A program made the position numbers and the translations under genes. Shown one piece after another: positions 53,121-62,906 of a stretch of DNA of 64,000 bases (its first letter is position 1; every line of letters starts with the position of its first letter). Origin of the DNA: Actinomadura craniellae (lineage in GTDB: Bacteria > Actinomycetota > Actinomycetes > Streptosporangiales > Streptosporangiaceae). The DNA lies in assembly GCF_003289645.1 (NCBI RefSeq), contig NZ_QLYX01000018.1, positions 94,869 through 158,868 on the forward strand, written 5' to 3'. The notes beneath the pieces were generated by a model that worked only from the letters and a program-made list of their open reading frames with translations, was not told the origin of the DNA and did no database searches.

Positions 53121-53312
53121 CTGCCGGCCGTCCTCTCGCTGCCGAAGCCTGGGCGAGAGATATGTAAGCCGGATCGACCCCGTGATTCATGTCACTCAAC
53201 CACACAGATTGGCGACACACTCCGTCCAAAACAATCCATGAATTGGATCTGTCCAGGTAGCCGTGCCGATCCGCCGGAATAGCGCTCCGGACTTTTCTCC
53301 GGGTGCGCCCGC

Positions 53313-54359
53313 TCAGCGGTGGGCGCGGAGCACCGCGTGGTGGTCGGTGCCCGCCGGGCCGTCGGGGTCGGTGTGGACGGTGGCGGCCCGCAGCCGGGGC
53401 AGCTCGTGGATGAGCCGGTGCTCGGCCTCCACCGCCACGGCGTGCGCCTGGACCAGGGACAGGGACGGGGCGAGGACGATGTCGGCCTCGGCGCGCAGCG
53501 CGTGCCCGACCCAGCGCAGCCGGACCGCCCCGACCCGGCGCACCCCCTCGACGCCCGCCAGGATCCGCTCGGCCCGGGCGACCAGGTCGGGTTCGACGGC
53601 GTCCATCAGCCGGTGGTAGATCTCCCGGGCCGCGTCCCGCAGCACGAAACAGATCGCGAGCGTGATCAGCAGCCCGATGACGGGGTCGGCGAGGGGGATC
53701 CCGGCCGCGGTGCCACCGGCGCTCGCCAGCACGGCCAGCGAGGTGAACCCGTCGGTGCGGGCGTGCAGGCCGTCGGCGACCAGCGCGGCCGAGCCGATCT
53801 CCCGGCCGACCCTGATCCGGTACCGGGCCACCCATTCGTTCCCGGCGAAGCCCACCAGCCCGGCCACCGCGACCCAGCCCAGCGCGCGCACGTCCTGCGG
53901 GTCCACCAGGCGTTGCACGGCCTCGTGCCCGGCGAAGGCCGCGGACGCGGCGATGACGGCCACGATGGCGATGCCCGCCAGGTCCTCGGCCCGGCCGTAC
54001 CCGTAGGTGAAGCGCCGGGTGGCCGCCCGCCGCCCGAGCAGGAACGCGACCGCGAGGGGGACGGCCGTCAGCGCGTCGGCGACGTTGTGCAGCGTGTCCC
54101 CCAGCAGGGCCACCGAGCCCGACATCACCACGATCACGGCCTGCACGGCGGCGGTGAGGGCCAGCACCGCGAACGAGACGCCCAGCACCCGCAGCCCCCT
54201 GCTGCTGGACTCCAGCGCCGCATCGGTCTTGCCGGCGCTGTCGTGGCGGTGCGGCACGAAGGCGTGCCGCACCCGCGCCAGGACGCGGCCCGCCCGGGTG
54301 TGCCCGTGCCCGTGCTCGTGCTCGTGCTCGTGCCCGTGCTGCGGCCGATGACCGGTCAT
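53313..54359 (-). CDS. Cation diffusion facilitator (CDF) metal exporter
   Basis: A 348-residue transporter. The cytosolic N-terminus is His-rich (HGHEHEHEHGHGH). Six membrane segments follow, with metal-site motifs ALLGDTLHNVADALTAV (HNVAD in the second segment) and DGLHARTDGFTSLAV (HARTD in the fifth). The C-terminal cytosolic domain has VRLRWVGHALRAEADIVLAP and IHELPRLRAATVHTDP. It exchanges Zn, Co or a similar divalent cation for protons out of the cytoplasm. The start is the ATG at 54359, with no strong ribosome binding site. Confidence 0.9.
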   Translation of the reverse strand: MTGHRPQHGHEHEHEHGHGHTRAGRVLARVRHAFVPHRHDSAGKTDAALESSSRGLRVLGVSFAVLALTAAVQAVIVVMSGSVALLGDTLHNVADALTAVPLAVAFLLGRRAATRRFTYGYGRAEDLAGIAIVAVIAASAAFAGHEAVQRLVDPQDVRALGWVAVAGLVGFAGNEWVARYRIRVGREIGSAALVADGLHARTDGFTSLAVLASAGGTAAGIPLADPVIGLLITLAICFVLRDAAREIYHRLMDAVEPDLVARAERILAGVEGVRRVGAVRLRWVGHALRAEADIVLAPSLSLVQAHAVAVEAEHRLIHELPRLRAATVHTDPDGPAGTDHHAVLRAHR

Positions 54360-54541
54360 GGCATCAGGATTACGGACAAATCCGGTTGCAGCATCTCCAC
54401 AACAGCCCAGGTACCGCAGCTGCGACCGCACCGCGACGGCGACCGGGACGCACCCGGCGGAAACCACCCGGCCAGGAGGTCGTTTGTTCAACGGTCCGCC
54501 GCCCGCTTCGATGTCTCCGGGCGACGGGAGGGCGGGTCGGC

Positions 54542-55798
54542 ATGCGGGCGAGGCGGTCGCTGGGGCGGCGGTTCGGGTGGCTGTGGGCGTCGTACGCGGT
54601 CAGCGCGTTCGGCACGAGGCTCGCGTTCGACGCGTTCCCCCTGATCGCGATCCTCGTGCTGGACGCCGGGCCGGCCGAGGTGTCGGCGCTGGCGGCGGCG
54701 GGGCTGGTGGTGGGCGCGGCGGTGGCGGTGCCGCTCGGCCCGTGGGTGGAGTTCCGCCGCAAGCGGCCAGTGATGATCAGCATGGATCTGGTCCGGTTCG
54801 CGGCGCTGCTGAGCGTCCCCGCCGCGTACGCGCTCGGCCGGCTCGGCTTCGCCCACCTCCTGGTCGTGTCGGTCGTCGTCGCCGCGGCCGACCTCACCTT
54901 CGTCGCGGCGAGCGGCGCGTTCCTGAAAACGCTCGTCCGCCGGGAGGACCTGCTCGTCGCGAACGGGCGGCTGGAGTCCACCACCTGGACGGCCACCATG
55001 CTCGGGCCGCCGCTCGGCGGGGCCGCGATCGGGCTGTTCGGCCCGGTGACGACCATGGCGGCCGACGCGGTCAGCTACCTGCTCTCGGCCCTGGGGATCC
55101 GCGCGATCGGCGGCACGGAGCCGCGCCCCGCGCGCACCGGCGCCCCGCGGCTGCGCGCCGGCGACCTGCTCGACGGCTGGCGGCACATCCTGGCCCACCC
55201 GGCGCTGCGCCCGCTGTTCCTCAACACGGTCCTGGTCAACGGCCTGATCATGGCGACCTCGCCGCCGCTCGCCGTCCTCATGCTCGGGGACCTCGGGTTC
55301 GCCCCCTGGCAGTACGGTCTCGCCTTCGCCGTGCCCTGCGCCGGCGGCCTGATCGGCGCCCGGCTGGCCCCCCGGCTCGTCGCCCGGTTCGGGCGGCACC
55401 GGGTCATGCTCACCGCCGGGGCCCTGCGCGCGTGCTGGCTGCTCGGGCTGGCCTTCGTCGGCCCCGGCACCGCCGGGCTCGTCCTCGTCATGGTCGTCGA
55501 GCTCGGGCTGATCACTTGCATGGGCGTGTTCAACCCCGTGTTCGCCACCTACCGGCTCGACCAGACCGCCCCGGACCGGATCGTCCGCACCCTGTCCGCA
55601 TGGTCGATCACCAGCAAGATCACCATCGCGGTCATGACCGCCCTGTGGGGCCTGCTGGCCGCTCTCACCGGCCCCCGCACCGCGATCGCCGCCGCCGGCC
55701 TCCTCATCCTGGCCACCCCGCTGCTGCTGCCCCGGCGCGACCACGCGGCACGGCACGGGCAGGAGCCGCGCGTGCCACCTGACGTCCCTCGCACGTGA
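54542..55798 (+). CDS. MFS transporter
   Basis: A 418-residue membrane protein with about 12 hydrophobic segments, for example [20 protein letters not shown] at the front and [18 protein letters not shown] near the end. Features typical of the MFS_3/enterobactin-exporter-like branch are [20 protein letters not shown] and [20 protein letters not shown] between segments 2 and 3. ATG with GGGAGGGCGGG upstream. It is divergent from the CDF gene. Substrate unknown; drug or small-metabolite efflux is likely. Confidence 0.85.
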   Translation: MRARRSLGRRFGWLWASYAVSAFGTRLAFDAFPLIAILVLDAGPAEVSALAAAGLVVGAAVAVPLGPWVEFRRKRPVMISMDLVRFAALLSVPAAYALGRLGFAHLLVVSVVVAAADLTFVAASGAFLKTLVRREDLLVANGRLESTTWTATMLGPPLGGAAIGLFGPVTTMAADAVSYLLSALGIRAIGGTEPRPARTGAPRLRAGDLLDGWRHILAHPALRPLFLNTVLVNGLIMATSPPLAVLMLGDLGFAPWQYGLAFAVPCAGGLIGARLAPRLVARFGRHRVMLTAGALRACWLLGLAFVGPGTAGLVLVMVVELGLITCMGVFNPVFATYRLDQTAPDRIVRTLSAWSITSKITIAVMTALWGLLAALTGPRTAIAAAGLLILATPLLLPRRDHAARHGQEPRVPPDVPRT

Positions 55799-55940
55799 TG
55801 AACCGGCGGGCGGTTCCGGATCGGGGCGGCGTCCGGCGAGGGTTCGCCGCGGCCGGTGTCCGCGCACGGTCGAACGCCCGCCGGCGGGTAGGGGATCTGC
55901 GCGGCGGCGCGCCGGACGCCCGCCGGCCGAGGAGGGCCGA

Positions 55941-56411
55941 ATGGACGAGCGACCGCCGCTGCCGCCGTTCACCGAGGCGACGGCGATCCGGAAGGTGCGG
56001 GCCGCCGAGGACGCCTGGAACACCCGTGACCCCGAGCGCGTCTCCCTGGCGTACACGGTGGACAGCAGGTGGCGTAACCGCGACCTGTTCCTGCGGGGAC
56101 GCGCCGAGATCGTGGAGTTCCTGACCGCCAAGTGGGCGCGCGAACTCGACTACCGGCTGGTCAAGGAGCTGTGGGCCTACACCGGCGACCGCATCGCGGT
56201 GCGGTTCGTCTACGAGAGCCACGACCGGGACGGCCGGTGGTGGCGCTCGCACGGCAACGAGAACTGGGAGTTCGACGCGACCGGCCTGATGCGCACCCGG
56301 CACGCGAGCATCAACGACCAGCCGATCAGCGAGGCCGAGCGCAGGTTCCGCTGGGACTCCGCCGGCCCGCGCCCGGCCGACCATCCCGGGCTGTCCGACC
56401 TCGGCCTCTGA
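55941..56411 (+). CDS. DUF1348 / NTF2-like protein
   Basis: A 156-residue single-domain protein. [60 protein letters not shown] and [17 protein letters not shown] are diagnostic of the DUF1348 branch of the nuclear transport factor 2 fold. The family has a deep pocket but no agreed reaction. GAGGAGGG precedes the ATG. It stands alone. Confidence 0.9.
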   Translation: MDERPPLPPFTEATAIRKVRAAEDAWNTRDPERVSLAYTVDSRWRNRDLFLRGRAEIVEFLTAKWARELDYRLVKELWAYTGDRIAVRFVYESHDRDGRWWRSHGNENWEFDATGLMRTRHASINDQPISEAERRFRWDSAGPRPADHPGLSDLGL

Positions 56412-56590
56412 TCACGTCCGCGTCGGCTCGACGACGCGGTGAACGCCCGGCGCCGGCCGCCCTGTGATGGACGTGCGCGTGTTCCGCACCCGCTGGTGCC
56501 TGGGGTCAGGGCCGGTTTCACGGGGAGGTGGCGGTGCGGCGGTACCGCCAAGGGCTGCCGGCCCCACTTTGAGACAGGCCTCAGGGGTGT

Positions 56591-57475
56591 CTAGGGGGTG
56601 AGGACGATGCGGCCGCCGGCGCCGCCCCCCTCCAGGAGTTCGTGTGCCGCGCGGGCCTGGTCGAGCGGGAACGTGCGGGTGACCCGGGGGGTGAGGGCCC
56701 CGTCGTCCACGAGTTCCGACAGCCGGGCGAGCCGGTTCCCGTCCCCGAGGACCTCCTGGACGATGACGCGGGCGCCCCGGGTCGGCGGCGGGGCGAGCAG
56801 CGCGACGTAGGCGCCGGTACAGAGGGCCCTGGCGTCGATCGAGGCGTCCGGCGGGTTCCGGCGCACGGCGGCGCCGACGTCGTCGGGGGACGTGACGATC
56901 TCGGTCGCCAGGTCCCGGACGCCGTCCGCCTCGTCCGGGCGGACCAGGGCGATCGTGTGCAGCCCGCGCATCCCGGCGAGTTCGAGAACGAACCTCCCGA
57001 CGCTCCCGGCGGCGCCGCTGACCAGCAGGGTCCGGCCCGGCTCCAGGTCGACGAGGTCGAGGGCGCGGTCCGCCGTCAGGGCGTTCAGCGGCAGCGTGGC
57101 GGCGACGGTGAGCGGGACCGACGCCGGGGCGGGCGCGAGGGCCGACTCGTCCAGCACCACGTATTCCGCGTGCGCGCCGCCGGCGAACAGCAGGTCACGC
57201 AGCCCGATCACCGCGTCGCCGGCCCGGAACCGGGTGGTGCCCGGCCCGACGGCGTCCACGTGCCCGGCGACGTCCCAGCCGAGCCCGTACCGCGGCATCG
57301 GCGGCACGAGACCGGCGGCGGTGAGGCGCCCGGTCCGGGCGGACAGGTCGATCAGGTTGAGGGAGGAGGCCACGACCTTGACCCGGACCTGCCCTGGCCC
57401 GGCCTCAGGCTGGGGGGTCTCGGCGATTTCAAGGACGTCCGGACCTCCAGGTTTGCGAACGATGACCGACTTCAT
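56591..57475 (-). CDS. NADP-dependent MDR oxidoreductase (quinone-reductase-like)
   Basis: A 294-residue medium-chain dehydrogenase without zinc-ligand pattern. The N-terminal catalytic domain has LEIAETPQPEAGPGQVRVKV and YGLGWDVAGHVDAVGPGTTR; the cofactor domain has GRTLLVSGAAGSVGRFVLEL. The C-terminus, with FPLDQARAAHELLEGGGAGG, is typical of quinone or enone reductases. It is divergent from an HxlR regulator with a shared palindrome between them, the usual layout for redox-stress or quinone-responsive pairs. Confidence 0.88.
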   Translation of the reverse strand: MKSVIVRKPGGPDVLEIAETPQPEAGPGQVRVKVVASSLNLIDLSARTGRLTAAGLVPPMPRYGLGWDVAGHVDAVGPGTTRFRAGDAVIGLRDLLFAGGAHAEYVVLDESALAPAPASVPLTVAATLPLNALTADRALDLVDLEPGRTLLVSGAAGSVGRFVLELAGMRGLHTIALVRPDEADGVRDLATEIVTSPDDVGAAVRRNPPDASIDARALCTGAYVALLAPPPTRGARVIVQEVLGDGNRLARLSELVDDGALTPRVTRTFPLDQARAAHELLEGGGAGGRIVLTP

Positions 57476-57518
57476 GGAATCAACGTTACGCAGAGACTGT
57501 TGACCTGCGAAGACGGAA

Positions 57519-57534
57519 CTTAGGCGACCCTAAG
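57519..57534. promoter_or_regulatory. Probable HxlR operator
   Basis: A 16-bp palindrome CTTAGGCGACCCTAAG (arms CTTAGG and CCTAAG) between the divergent reductase and HxlR genes, 19 bp before the HxlR start. It would repress both genes. Confidence 0.55.
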
Positions 57535-57552
57535 GAACCAGGAGGAACCTAC

Positions 57553-57945
57553 ATGGCCACGACGAGTGCCATGCAAGGGTGCAGGCACCCCGAGTGCGAC
57601 GCCAACGTCATCGGAGGCCCCGGCCACGAGGTGCTCGTGATGTTGAGCGACAAGTGGGTGACCCTGATCGTCAGCGCCCTGGCCGGCGGGCCACGGCGGC
57701 ACAGCGAGCTCGCCCGGACCGTCCACGGCGCGACCCGGAAGATGCTCACCCAGACCCTGCGCAAGCTGGAACGCAACGGCCTGGTCACCCGCACTGTCAC
57801 ACCCTCGGTCCCGCCACGGGTGGACTACGAGCTCACCCGGCTCGGCCGGAGCCTGCTCCCGCACCAGCGCGCCCTCAAGTCCTGGGCGGAATCCAACATC
57901 GAGACCATCTACGCCGCCCGCGAACGCTACGACGCCGGCCAGTGA
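57553..57945 (+). CDS. HxlR-family transcriptional regulator
   Basis: A 130-residue winged-helix protein. Near the front are two Cys residues (QGCRHPECDANV) that could sense oxidants or quinones. The HTH region is MLSDKWVTLIVSALAGGPRR, RKMLTQTLRKLERNGLVTRT and PPRVDYELTRLGRSLLP, all hallmark HxlR. ATG with AGGAGGAA upstream. It is divergent from the MDR reductase, its likely target. Confidence 0.9.
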   Translation: MATTSAMQGCRHPECDANVIGGPGHEVLVMLSDKWVTLIVSALAGGPRRHSELARTVHGATRKMLTQTLRKLERNGLVTRTVTPSVPPRVDYELTRLGRSLLPHQRALKSWAESNIETIYAARERYDAGQ

Positions 57946-58026
57946 CCGCCGCCGCCGATCCGGAGCCCGCCCGCTCCCGCCGGGCCGCCGCTCCGGCCGC
58001 CCCGCCGGCATGGCCGCGAAACTCCC

Positions 58027-58227
58027 CTAGCCTCGCGCCACGCCGTCGCCGCGAGCGCTCTTATAGGCCCCGTACAAGGCCTCCATGCCTCCGATGACCA
58101 TCAGGACCACGCCGACCTTGGACGGCGTGAAGATGAAGACCTGCTCATCCGATCCGAACAGCCAGAGCGCCAGTCCCACCACAAAGGTGATCGAACCGGT
58201 GAGGAGCGTCCTACGGGCAGGGGCCAT
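58027..58227 (-). CDS. Small two-helix membrane protein (DUF5708-like)
   Basis: A 66-residue protein (from MAPARRTLLTGSITFVVGLA) with two membrane segments, TGSITFVVGLALWLFGSD and KVGVVLMVIGGMEALYGAYK. The pattern WLFGSDxxVFIFTPSKVGVVLMV resembles the actinobacterial DUF5708 family. The start may be 10 codons earlier. Function unknown. Confidence 0.6.
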   Translation of the reverse strand: MAPARRTLLTGSITFVVGLALWLFGSDEQVFIFTPSKVGVVLMVIGGMEALYGAYKSARGDGVARG

Positions 58228-58405
58228 GAGCGATCCTTCGAAGAGGGATGAACGCATCGCATCTTCAAAAAACCCTAGTCAGGCCGCACCCGCACGGCCT
58301 CCTGCCGATTGAGGAAACCGGGCCTACATCCTTCGATCGACACCGCCGCCCTGTTCGACTACGCCTGCCGAGGCCACCGCGTCAGGGCTCCACGGGTCCG
58401 CACCG

Positions 58406-59446
58406 TCAACCGGTCAGGCTGCGTACGAGGTGCTGGCGCATGTCGGGGCGGCTCGCGGCGACCATCGTGAACGTCGCCTCCCGGACCAGCCGCTGGGCGT
58501 GCTGGCCGATCAGCAGCGCGGGGCCGCCGACCCCGGCCACCAGCGCGCCGGCCGCCCGTAGCGCGAGTTCTGCCGCGCCGGCCCGGGCCGACGGCATCGT
58601 CGCGGGGTCGTGCAGGCCGGCGTCCAGCGCGGACCGCACGTGGTCGAGGCGGGCGGTCAGTGCCGTGGCGGCCTCCGGGTGGCCCGCCTCCGCCAGCAGG
58701 CGGATGGCGCGGTGGGCGATGCCGCAGGCCACGCAGCCGTTGAGCCGGGATCCGAACGCCTGGTAGGCCAGGAAGTCCGCGTGCGGGACGGTCCCGGTGA
58801 TCTGATCCGTGGGCAGCAGGTAGCCGTCGAAGCGCAGCCGGACGGTGTTGGTGGCCTGCCCGGCGACCAGCCGGACGGGTTCGGCGGTGAGCCCGTCGCC
58901 CGGCCTGGCGTCGATCAGCCCGGAGACGATGGTGCCGGTCTCGCCGGAGTCGCGGTCGCGCCCGGACACCTGGAGCAGGTCGATCACGCCCCACCCGCTG
59001 ACGAAGGGCGCCTCGCCCTCCAGCAGGTAGCCGCCCTCGACGGCGCGGGCCCACAGCCGCGGCGGGTTCGGTATCACCCCGGCGAAGGCGACCCCGGCGC
59101 GGGTGCGGCCGGCCACCAGGTCCTCGAAGTGGCGCTCCCGCAGTGCCGTGTTGCCGGAGCCGCCCAGGTTGAGGACCGCGCCGTTGTGCTGCATCCAGGT
59201 GAAGGTGGTGGACAGGCAGCCGCCGGACAGCGCCTCCAGCACCTCCACCACCTCGGCGAAGTCCAGTTCCTGCGCGCCGAAGCCGGCGGCCAGCCCGTAG
59301 AAGCCCTCGCGGGCGAGCAGGTCCCAGTGTCCGGCGGGCACCTGCCCGGTCTCGTCCACCGTGTTGGCGGCGGGGAAAAGCACGTCGTCGGCGATCTGGT
59401 GGGCTCGGCGGACGATGGGGGGCGCGACCTTCCTGGGCTCAGACAT
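58406..59446 (-). CDS. Acyl-CoA dehydrogenase-like flavoprotein
   Basis: A 346-residue protein. GQVPAGHWDLLAREGFYGLA, VEVLEALSGGCLSTTFTWMQ, GVAFAGVIPNPPRLWARAVE and EGGYLLEGEAPFVSGWGVID follow the acyl-CoA dehydrogenase fold. It is shorter than the usual 380-400 residues and lacks the standard C-terminal Arg-Gln FAD contacts, so it may use a non-CoA substrate, as in siderophore or hydroxylation pathways. An iron box lies directly before the ATG, so it is iron-regulated together with the adjoining siderophore importer. Its exact reaction is unknown. Confidence 0.78.
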   Translation of the reverse strand: MSEPRKVAPPIVRRAHQIADDVLFPAANTVDETGQVPAGHWDLLAREGFYGLAAGFGAQELDFAEVVEVLEALSGGCLSTTFTWMQHNGAVLNLGGSGNTALRERHFEDLVAGRTRAGVAFAGVIPNPPRLWARAVEGGYLLEGEAPFVSGWGVIDLLQVSGRDRDSGETGTIVSGLIDARPGDGLTAEPVRLVAGQATNTVRLRFDGYLLPTDQITGTVPHADFLAYQAFGSRLNGCVACGIAHRAIRLLAEAGHPEAATALTARLDHVRSALDAGLHDPATMPSARAGAAELALRAAGALVAGVGGPALLIGQHAQRLVREATFTMVAASRPDMRQHLVRSLTG

Positions 59447-59464
59447 GAGGTTAGGCTAACCTAA
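59446..59464. promoter_or_regulatory. Iron box (DmdR/IdeR operator) at the acyl-CoA-dehydrogenase-like start
   Basis: TGAGGTTAGGCTAACCTAA matches the actinobacterial consensus palindrome centred on GTTAGGCTAAC. It touches the start codon of the leftward gene. Confidence 0.85.
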
Positions 59465-59601
59465 TCAACACCGCCGGGAAGTGGTGTTGGAAGAACGCGC
59501 ACCGATGACCTGTCGTCCCGCCGAATTGCGCGCCACAGGCCCCCATCAACCGCCTTTCCGGACCTCATCACCCCTGGTCTTGGACGTTTCTGTCGTCCAC
59601 G

Positions 59602-59637
59602 CTAGGCTAGGCTCACCTAAGTTAGGTAAGCCTAAAA
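59602..59637. promoter_or_regulatory. Two adjacent iron boxes before the siderophore importer
   Basis: CTAGGCTAGGCTCACCTAA (59602-59620) is two bases from the Streptomyces DmdR1 consensus; it is followed by TTAGGTAAGCCTAA (from 59622), a second partial palindrome. They lie about 75-110 bp before the binding-protein start. Confidence 0.85.
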
Positions 59638-59711
59638 TCTCTGGCCTGCCGGTTCCGGCCGGCCGAAACACGGCTACCTGGCGGAGGTCCCCGGAACAAA
59701 GGAAACCCCCC

Positions 59712-60761
59712 ATGCTCGTAACTCACAAACCGGTGCGCCTACTCACGGCGCTCGCCTCGTTCCTGCTCGCCGGAAGCCTGCTCACCGCGTGCGGCTCCGA
59801 CGAGCCCGAAACACCGGCGGCGGCAGGTACGGCGGGGAACGCGTTCCCCGTGACCATCACGCACAAGTTCGGCCAGACGACCATCAAGGCGGAACCGAAG
59901 CGGATCGTCACGGTCGGCCTCACCGACCAGGACGCCGTGCTGGCACTGGGCAAGGTGCCCGTCGCCACCACCGAATGGTTCGGCGGGTACCCCGGCGCCA
60001 TCGGGCCCTGGGCACAGGGCAAGCTCAACGGCGCGCCCGTGCCGACCCTGCTGAAGGACCCCGGGACCGGCCCGCAGGTCGAGAAGATCGCCTCGCTCAA
60101 GCCGGACCTGATCCTGGCGCTGTACGCGGGCCTGACCGACAAGCAGTACGAGCAGCTGTCGAAGTTCGCGCCCGTCGTGGCCCAGCCCGCGCAGTACGCC
60201 GACTACGGCATCCCGTGGCAGGAGCAGACCAAGACCATCGGTAAGGCGCTCGGCAAGGAGGCGGAGGCCGGCAAGCTGGTCAGCGCCCTTGAGCAGCGCT
60301 TCGCCAAGATCAAGACGGACAACCCCGAGTTCGCTGGCAAGACCGCCGTCACGGCCACCCCCTACGAGGGCTTCTTCGTCTACGGCCCCCAGGACCTCCG
60401 GTCGCGGACGCTCGCGCTGCTCGGCTTCACCCTGCCCGCCGATCTGACCAAGGTCGTCGGCAAGGAGTTCGGGGTCAGCATCAGCAAGGAACGGCTGGAC
60501 CTCCTCGACCAGAACGTCATCGTCTGGACCGTGGGAAGCATCGACAAGGACCGGCCGAAGCTGCACGCGGACGCGCTCTACGCCGACCTCAACGTGGTCA
60601 AGCAGGGCCGGGAGGTGTACGTCGGGGAGGACACCCCCTACGGCATCGCCTACTCCTACCAGACCGTCCTCAGCCTGCCGTACGTGCTCGACCGGATGGT
60701 CCCGCAGCTCAAAGCGGCTCTCGACGGGAACACCGCGACCAAGGTCGAGCCCGCCAGTTGA
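59712..60761 (+). CDS. Iron-siderophore ABC transporter substrate-binding lipoprotein
   Basis: A 349-residue FecB/FepB-type protein. The signal ends with the lipobox LLTAC (Cys near residue 26). The binding domain has RIVTVGLTDQDAVLALGKVP and LVSALEQRFAKIKTD (the long connecting helix) with EEFGVSISKE-type lobes. It lies on the outer face of the membrane and delivers a ferric siderophore to the permeases that follow. ATG with AAAGGAAA upstream. Iron boxes at 59602-59637 predict induction in low iron. Confidence 0.9.
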   Translation: MLVTHKPVRLLTALASFLLAGSLLTACGSDEPETPAAAGTAGNAFPVTITHKFGQTTIKAEPKRIVTVGLTDQDAVLALGKVPVATTEWFGGYPGAIGPWAQGKLNGAPVPTLLKDPGTGPQVEKIASLKPDLILALYAGLTDKQYEQLSKFAPVVAQPAQYADYGIPWQEQTKTIGKALGKEAEAGKLVSALEQRFAKIKTDNPEFAGKTAVTATPYEGFFVYGPQDLRSRTLALLGFTLPADLTKVVGKEFGVSISKERLDLLDQNVIVWTVGSIDKDRPKLHADALYADLNVVKQGREVYVGEDTPYGIAYSYQTVLSLPYVLDRMVPQLKAALDGNTATKVEPAS

Positions 60762-61831
60762 CGCCGCTCCGGAGGGTCCGGCCCACGGGCCGGACCCTCG
60801 ATCACAAGGGGCCGGTGACCCGGTGGCGGCCGATCCTGCTGCTGGCGGGACTGGCCGGATGCCTGGCCCTGCTCTGCCTGCTCTCGCTGGCGCTCGGCGC
60901 GCTGCGCGTCCCGCTGGGTCAGGTCGCCGACACGCTCCTCGGCCACCCGCCGAGCCGCATGGTCGACAACGTGGTGTGGACGGTGCGGCTGCCCCGCACC
61001 TGGCTCGCCCTCGCCACCGGCATGGGGCTCGGCCTGGCCGGGATGCTCATGCAGGCGCTCACCCGCAACCCGCTGGCCGACCCGGGCCTGCTGGGTGTGA
61101 CCGCGGGCAGCTCGTTCGGCGTCGTCATCGCGGTCGGGCTGCTGGGCTTCGGGTCGCTGTACGAGTACGTGTGGTTCGCCTTCGCGGGCGCGGCGGCCGC
61201 CTCCGTCGTCGTCTACCTGCTCGGCCGGATGGGCCGGTCCGGGCTGACCCCGGTGAAGCTCGCACTCGCCGGAATCGCGATCACCGCGCTGCTGAACTCG
61301 CTGACCAGCGCGATCGTCGTCCTCGAACCGGACGCGCTGCGCCGCTACCGGTACTGGGCGGCGGGCTCGCTGGCCGACCTGCCCGGTGACGTCGTGAAGA
61401 ACGTGCTGCCGTTCCTGGCGGTCGGCGCGGTCCTAGCGCTGGCCTGCGCGCCCGCGCTCAACAGCCTGGCGCTCGGCGACGACGTCGCCCTCGCGCTGGG
61501 CCGGCGGGTCGGCCTCATCCGGTTGCAGGGGGTGCTGGCCATCATGGTGCTGGTCGGGGCGTCGGTGGCGGTGATCGGCCCGGTCGTGTTCCTCGGCCTG
61601 ATCGTCCCGCAGATCGCCCGGGTGCTGGCCCAGTGGGCGGGCCTCGGCCCGGACCACCGCTGGCTGCTGCCCCTGTCCGGGCTGCTCTCGCCCATCCTGC
61701 TGCTGGCCGCCGACATCCTCGGCCGGGTGATCATGCGGCCGGTGGAGATCCAGGCGGGTGTCCTCATCGCGTTCATCGGCGGGCCCTTCTTCATCGCGAT
61801 GGTGCGCCGTCGCCGGCTGGCGGAGGTGTGA
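60758..61831 (+). CDS. Iron-siderophore ABC permease 1 (FecCD family)
   Basis: A 357-residue (or about 338-residue) membrane protein. Family blocks are VRLPRTWLALATGMGLGLAG, MQALTRNPLADPGLLGVTAG and VIGPVVFLGLIVPQIARVLA with HRWLLPLSGL. About nine to ten membrane segments. The annotated start is a TTG overlapping the previous stop; a GTG at 60815 (VTRWRPILL) is an alternative. It forms a heterodimer with the next gene product. Confidence 0.88.
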   Translation: MTPLRRVRPTGRTLDHKGPVTRWRPILLLAGLAGCLALLCLLSLALGALRVPLGQVADTLLGHPPSRMVDNVVWTVRLPRTWLALATGMGLGLAGMLMQALTRNPLADPGLLGVTAGSSFGVVIAVGLLGFGSLYEYVWFAFAGAAAASVVVYLLGRMGRSGLTPVKLALAGIAITALLNSLTSAIVVLEPDALRRYRYWAAGSLADLPGDVVKNVLPFLAVGAVLALACAPALNSLALGDDVALALGRRVGLIRLQGVLAIMVLVGASVAVIGPVVFLGLIVPQIARVLAQWAGLGPDHRWLLPLSGLLSPILLLAADILGRVIMRPVEIQAGVLIAFIGGPFFIAMVRRRRLAEV

Positions 61832-61834
61832 ACC

Positions 61835-62902
61835 GTGACCACGCATAAGACAGCCACGGCCCCGGACGCGCGGGCGTTCCGGCTGCGGACGCCGCCGGTG
61901 TCGGGCCTGCTGCGGCTGCGGCTGGTCGTGGTGTGCCTGGTCCTGTCGGCCGCCACGTTCCTGCTGGTATGCCTGAGCGTGACGATCGGCGAGTTCCGGA
62001 TGGGGCTGGGCGACGCGTTCGGCGGCATCGTCGGCACCGGCGACCCGGGCAACGTCCTGATCGTCCGGGAGCTGCGGCTGCCCCGGGTGCTCACCGGGCT
62101 GCTGGTCGGAATCGCCTTCGCGCTGTCGGGCGCGCTGTTCCAGACCATGACCCGCAACCCGCTGGCCAGCCCTGACGTGATCGGCCTCACCGAGGGCTCC
62201 GCCACGGCCGTGGTCGCGGCGATCATGCTGGGCTGGCACAGCGGCGCCGGCCTGCAGACGCTGGGCCTGCTCGGCGGGTTCGGCTGCGCGCTGCTGGTGT
62301 ACCTGCTGGCCTGGCGGGACGGCATCACCGGATACCGGATCGTCCTGGTCGGCATCGGGATCTCCTGGATGTGCGCCAGCGCGACCGACTTCCTGCTCGC
62401 CCGCGGCGGCCAGTTCCAGGCCCAGGCGGCGATCGGCTGGCTGGTCGGGAACCTCAACGGCCGGGACTGGGCCGAGACCCTGCCGCTGGCCGTCGCCATG
62501 GTGGTGCTCGTCCCCGCAGCCCTGGGACTCGGCCGGCTGCTGCGCACCCTGCAACTCGGCGACGACGTCGCGATCGGCCTGGGCACACCGGTCCAGCGGG
62601 CCCGCCTCGCCATCGTGTTCACCGGGGTCGGGCTGATCGCCTTCGGCACGGCCGCTGCCGGGCCCGTCGCGTTCGTCGCGCTGAGCGCCCCGCAGATCGC
62701 CCAGCGGCTGGGCGGCACGGCCTGGCCGCCGCCCGTCACCTCGGCGGTGACCGGCGGGCTGATTGTGGTCGCCTCCGACCTGATCGCCCGCACCGTCATA
62801 CCGGGCACGGAACTGCCCGTCGGGATCGTCAGCGGCGCGTTCGGCGCGCCCGTGCTGATCTGGTTGCTGATCCGCGCGAACCGCGCCGGCTCTGGAGGTT
62901 GA
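61835..62902 (+). CDS. Iron-siderophore ABC permease 2 (FecCD family)
   Basis: A 355-residue membrane protein with the same blocks: LRLPRVLTGLLVGIAFALSG, MTRNPLASPDVIGLTEGSAT and GPVAFVALSAPQIAQRLGG. GTG start, 3 bp after the first permease; 4 bp before the ATPase gene. It pairs with permease 1 to form the channel. Confidence 0.9.
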   Translation: MTTHKTATAPDARAFRLRTPPVSGLLRLRLVVVCLVLSAATFLLVCLSVTIGEFRMGLGDAFGGIVGTGDPGNVLIVRELRLPRVLTGLLVGIAFALSGALFQTMTRNPLASPDVIGLTEGSATAVVAAIMLGWHSGAGLQTLGLLGGFGCALLVYLLAWRDGITGYRIVLVGIGISWMCASATDFLLARGGQFQAQAAIGWLVGNLNGRDWAETLPLAVAMVVLVPAALGLGRLLRTLQLGDDVAIGLGTPVQRARLAIVFTGVGLIAFGTAAAGPVAFVALSAPQIAQRLGGTAWPPPVTSAVTGGLIVVASDLIARTVIPGTELPVGIVSGAFGAPVLIWLLIRANRAGSGG

Positions 62903-62906
62903 CCCT